A DNA stretch of 7,639 bases from Clostridiales bacterium (GTDB lineage: Bacteria > Bacillota > Clostridia > Lachnospirales > Lachnospiraceae): contig JAJQBV010000053.1 of assembly GCA_021203115.1 (NCBI GenBank), forward strand, positions 1 to 7,639, written 5' to 3'. The notes under the pieces were generated by a model. That model was not told the origin of the DNA and made no database searches. It was given only the letters and a program-made list of their open reading frames with translations. A program made the position numbers and the translations under genes. Positions 6,212 to 7,639 of the stretch are shown here, one piece after another (the first letter of the stretch is position 1; every line of letters starts with the position of its first letter).

Positions 6212-6865
6212 ATGAAAGGAAATCGGAGAGGAATTATAAAGCGTTACATAGTATTTTTCTGTGGATTACTGGTTAATTCTTTCGGCGTTGCCTTTATCAC
6301 AAAAGCTTCGCTGGGGACAACGCCGATCTCTTCCATCCCTTACAGTATGTCACTGATTTTTCCTGCACTCACACTTGGAAACTGGGTCATGATATTTAAT
6401 TTCACCATGATTGTCCTGCAGTTGATTTTGCTGCACAGATTAGATGTTCTTGATCTCGTTCTTCAGATTTTGATTGCAATCTTTTACGGATATTTTATTG
6501 ATCTGTCTATGCTGTGTCTGGGGCAGTTTATGCCCCGGACATATGCAGTCAAGATTGTCGCTCTGCTTTTGGGAAGCGCGATCCTTGCTATGGGCGCTTA
6601 CCTGGAAGTTATTGCGAATGTGGTGATGATTCCCGGCGATGCGTTCATGCGCGCGGTCGCAAAGCTGAGCCATAGAGAGTACGGAACAATCCGTGTCATC
6701 TGTGATGTGACTATGACGGCGATCGCAGCGGTTCTCTGTCTGGTATTTCTCCGACAGCTTTCCGGCGTACGGGAAGGGACGATTATCGCTGCCGTGCTTA
6801 CCGGAAATATTGTAAAGCTGTACAAGAAAGGGCTTTGCCGCTTTGAACGTCTGGTACAGAAATAA
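6212..6865 (+). CDS. YczE/YyaS/YitT-type integral membrane protein
   Basis: A 217-residue membrane protein of the YczE-like family, whose biochemical role is not established. It has about five hydrophobic segments. Family-like stretches are GVAFITKASLGTTPISS (25-41), the PGDAFM segment followed by REYGTIRVICD, and GVREGTIIAAVLTGNIVKL near the C-terminus. The start at 6212 fits family N-termini (short basic stretch, then the first membrane segment) and has AAGGAG upstream. An in-frame GTG at 6164 overlaps the permease stop and would add 16 acidic, non-family residues; it cannot be excluded. This is the last gene of the operon, 22 bases before the terminator. Its position suggests an accessory role in transport or membrane function for the pathway, but this rests only on gene order. 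Confidence 0.8.
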   Translation: MKGNRRGIIKRYIVFFCGLLVNSFGVAFITKASLGTTPISSIPYSMSLIFPALTLGNWVMIFNFTMIVLQLILLHRLDVLDLVLQILIAIFYGYFIDLSMLCLGQFMPRTYAVKIVALLLGSAILAMGAYLEVIANVVMIPGDAFMRAVAKLSHREYGTIRVICDVTMTAIAAVLCLVFLRQLSGVREGTIIAAVLTGNIVKLYKKGLCRFERLVQK

Positions 6866-6887
6866 AAAGAGGTTGTAAGATAATGTC

Positions 6888-6943
6888 CAATCGAAAAGGC
6901 CATCTGAGTTCGCATCAGCGGGAACAGATGGCCTTTTCGATTG
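6888..6943. terminator. Bidirectional intrinsic terminator between convergent genes
   Basis: A 19-base perfect stem, 6888-6906 paired with 6925-6943, encloses an 18-base loop. The GC-rich core AGGCCATCTG/CAGATGGCCT is flanked by AAAA on the left and TTTT on the right inside the stem, so it can terminate in both directions: the operon from the left and the cupin gene from the right. No long T run follows the full stem, so the effective stem is probably the shorter core ending in TTTTCGATTG. Confidence 0.9.
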
Positions 6944-6968
6944 AAATTTATCAGAAAGAATTAGTGAA

Positions 6969-7322
6969 TTACTCTGTGGGTAACAGGCAGACAAGCATCT
7001 GAGCCGTGGTGGTTCCGATGTTTTTAATGCACTTTCCGTAATTAGCAGCAATGTGTACACTGTCGCCGGCGTTGAGGATTGTCTCGTTCCCATCCTCGCC
7101 ACAGAACAGCATTGTGCCTTCTACGATATAATAGATGGACTCTTTTGTGTTTTTGCCCATCTCAGTGCCGCCGCCGTTGGGAAGGAAGTGAGAAAGTCCG
7201 ACAGTCAGCTTTCCTCCGTCAACATCAACTGCGTCATGAAGTCTGCATAATTTGCATTCTGAATGACCTTTTGCTTCGTAAGTGTAGTATTCATCTTTTT
7301 TGGTAATCTTATAACCTGCCAT
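6969..7322 (-). CDS. Small cupin-domain protein lacking the usual metal histidines
   Basis: A single-domain cupin of 117 residues. Motif 1 is seen as PNGGGTEMGKNTKESIYYIVEG (48-69), with the conserved glutamate (Glu61) but no HxH pair. Motif 2 is NAGDSVHIAANYGKCIKN (84-101), with Lys97 where the family histidine normally lies. This suits a known group of small cupins that begin with a RLHG-like segment and GLSHFLP. An N-terminal H20-x2-C23-x2-C26-x2-H29 pattern might bind metal instead (inference). GGAGGA lies eight bases before the start, and a good promoter is at 7378-7406. It is transcribed towards the operon and separated from it by a shared terminator, so it is a separate unit. The substrate and role are unknown; sensing or isomerising a small acid is possible. 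Confidence 0.85.
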   Translation of the reverse strand: MAGYKITKKDEYYTYEAKGHSECKLCRLHDAVDVDGGKLTVGLSHFLPNGGGTEMGKNTKESIYYIVEGTMLFCGEDGNETILNAGDSVHIAANYGKCIKNIGTTTAQMLVCLLPTE

Positions 7323-7377
7323 AGTATTTGTCCTCCGTTTCTGTCAATTTGTTTGGTTACCGTTTAGTTATGTAAAT

Positions 7378-7406
7378 ATTATACAAATTTATTGCATGGA
7401 ATCCAA
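7378..7406 (-). promoter_or_regulatory. Sigma-A-type promoter of the cupin gene
   Basis: Read on the - strand, the -35 box is TTGGAT (7401-7406) and the -10 box is a perfect TATAAT (7378-7383), with a 17-base spacer. Transcription would start near 7371, giving a leader of about 50 bases with the ribosome site GGAGGA at 7331-7336. Confidence 0.75.
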
Positions 7407-7439
7407 TATTATATGTTTACAATTTACAAGCGCTATTTT

Positions 7440-7454
7440 TTGTAATTCCTACAA
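7440..7454. promoter_or_regulatory. TTGTA-N5-TACAA dyad, possible LysR-type box
   Basis: A perfect 15-base interrupted palindrome with the T-N11-A form of LysR-type regulator sites. It is centred about 75 bases upstream of the predicted cupin start of transcription, near where such activators bind. In AT-rich DNA a chance match is quite possible. Confidence 0.35.
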
Positions 7455-7525
7455 TTGAAATTCCATTTGCATTTTTTGTGAGGGTTTATATTTCCCTGGC
7501 GATTGCAATATGAGGAAAGAAACAG

Positions 7526-7554
7526 TTTACATTCCGGGGCGATTCATGTATAAT
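7526..7554 (+). promoter_or_regulatory. Strong rightward sigma-A-type promoter leading out of the window
   Basis: TTTACA (7526-7531), a 17-base spacer and a perfect TATAAT (7549-7554) make this the best promoter match in the window. Transcription would start near 7561 and run right. No start codon with a ribosome site appears before the edge, so the gene begins beyond 7639 with a leader of at least about 80 bases. Confidence 0.75.
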
Positions 7555-7556
7555 CG
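7540..7556. promoter_or_regulatory. CGATT-N7-AATCG dyad overlapping the outward -10 box
   Basis: A perfect 5-base inverted repeat (7540-7544 and 7552-7556) straddles the TATAAT at 7549-7554. A protein bound here would block RNA polymerase, which suits repression, perhaps self-repression by a regulator encoded to the right. The regulator is not in the window. Confidence 0.35.
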
Positions 7557-7575
7557 AACGGTAAAAAGCAGTTAT

Positions 7576-7592
7576 AGTTATGCGAGATAACT
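7576..7592 (+). other. Small hairpin in the outward leader transcript
   Basis: AGTTAT (7576-7581) pairs with ATAACT (7587-7592) around GCGAG. The overlapping CGAG-ATAA-CTCG (7583-7594) offers an alternative fold. It lies about 15 bases into the predicted rightward transcript and may be an operator or leader structure. Confidence 0.3.
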
Positions 7593-7608
7593 CGTGTACC
7601 TAAAATAT

Positions 7609-7626
7609 AGTACTCGAAGTACTCGA
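7609..7626. repeat. Tandem 9-base repeat AGTACTCGA x2
   Basis: Two exact adjacent copies (7609-7617 and 7618-7626). Each contains the palindrome AGTACT, so the pair also reads as AGTACT-CGA-AGTACT. It lies in the predicted rightward leader and could be an operator. Confidence 0.5.
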
Positions 7627-7639
7627 ACTGGGGCAAAAA

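Larger units (their letters stand above)
7323..7639. other. AT-rich intergenic regulatory region to the right edge
   Basis: These 317 bases hold no supported coding sequence on either strand. They contain a leftward promoter for the cupin gene, a rightward promoter leading out of the window, and several short inverted and direct repeats listed separately. The arrangement is that of a divergent control region, with the rightward gene beyond the edge. Confidence 0.7.

Noticed and set aside
7354..7368. Catabolite-responsive (cre) element in the cupin leader
   Set aside because: The CG core and some flanking bases match, but about three conserved positions fail, including the outer TG.
7580..7603. 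Seven-codon ORF starting ATG 7580 in the outward leader
   Set aside because: No ribosome site and too short; the position overlaps a hairpin.

Overview
The window holds a compact catabolic operon on the + strand (about 144-6865), closed by a strong bidirectional hairpin terminator (6888-6943). A convergent cupin gene on the - strand (6969-7322) and a 317-base AT-rich regulatory region reaching the right edge follow. Strong AGGAGG-type ribosome sites, sigma-A promoters with TATAAT boxes, and protein relatives familiar from anaerobic Clostridia suggest a Firmicute, probably a Lachnospiraceae-like gut or anaerobic bacterium. This is judged from style and protein recall, not from a database search.

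Layout, left to right: an AT-rich leader (1-143); a 3-hydroxyacyl-CoA-dehydrogenase-family oxidoreductase (144-1121); an acetyl-CoA C-acetyltransferase-type thiolase (1137-2339); a beta-keto acid cleavage enzyme (BKACE, the Kce/DUF849 family, 2432-3274); an acetyl-CoA hydrolase/transferase-family CoA-transferase of the Cat1/AarC type (3369-4823); a possible 19-residue leader peptide (4873-4932) overlapping the start of the next gene; an AspT-type permease lacking the usual cytoplasmic regulatory domains (4929-6167); and a YczE-type membrane protein (6212-6865). Two intercistronic hairpins sit before the BKACE and CoA-transferase genes.

Taken together the enzymes form a plausible closed route (inference). 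A beta-hydroxy acid enters through the exchanger and is oxidised to a beta-keto acid. The BKACE condenses it with acetyl-CoA to give acetoacetate and a CoA ester of the shortened acid. The CoA-transferase moves CoA from that ester (or from another acyl-CoA) to acetoacetate or acetate. The thiolase splits acetoacetyl-CoA into two acetyl-CoA. The exchanger could send out the shortened acid against new substrate, as AspT itself exchanges aspartate for alanine. The BKACE has Gly where Kce of lysine fermentation has the substrate-binding Glu14, and no other lysine-fermentation gene is present, so the substrate is probably not 3-keto-5-aminohexanoate. Carnitine-like compounds are one candidate among several.

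The right-hand intergenic region carries a good promoter for the cupin gene, a near-consensus promoter reading rightward out of the window, and several inverted repeats. One of these overlaps the outward -10 box, suggesting a regulator gene just beyond the edge.
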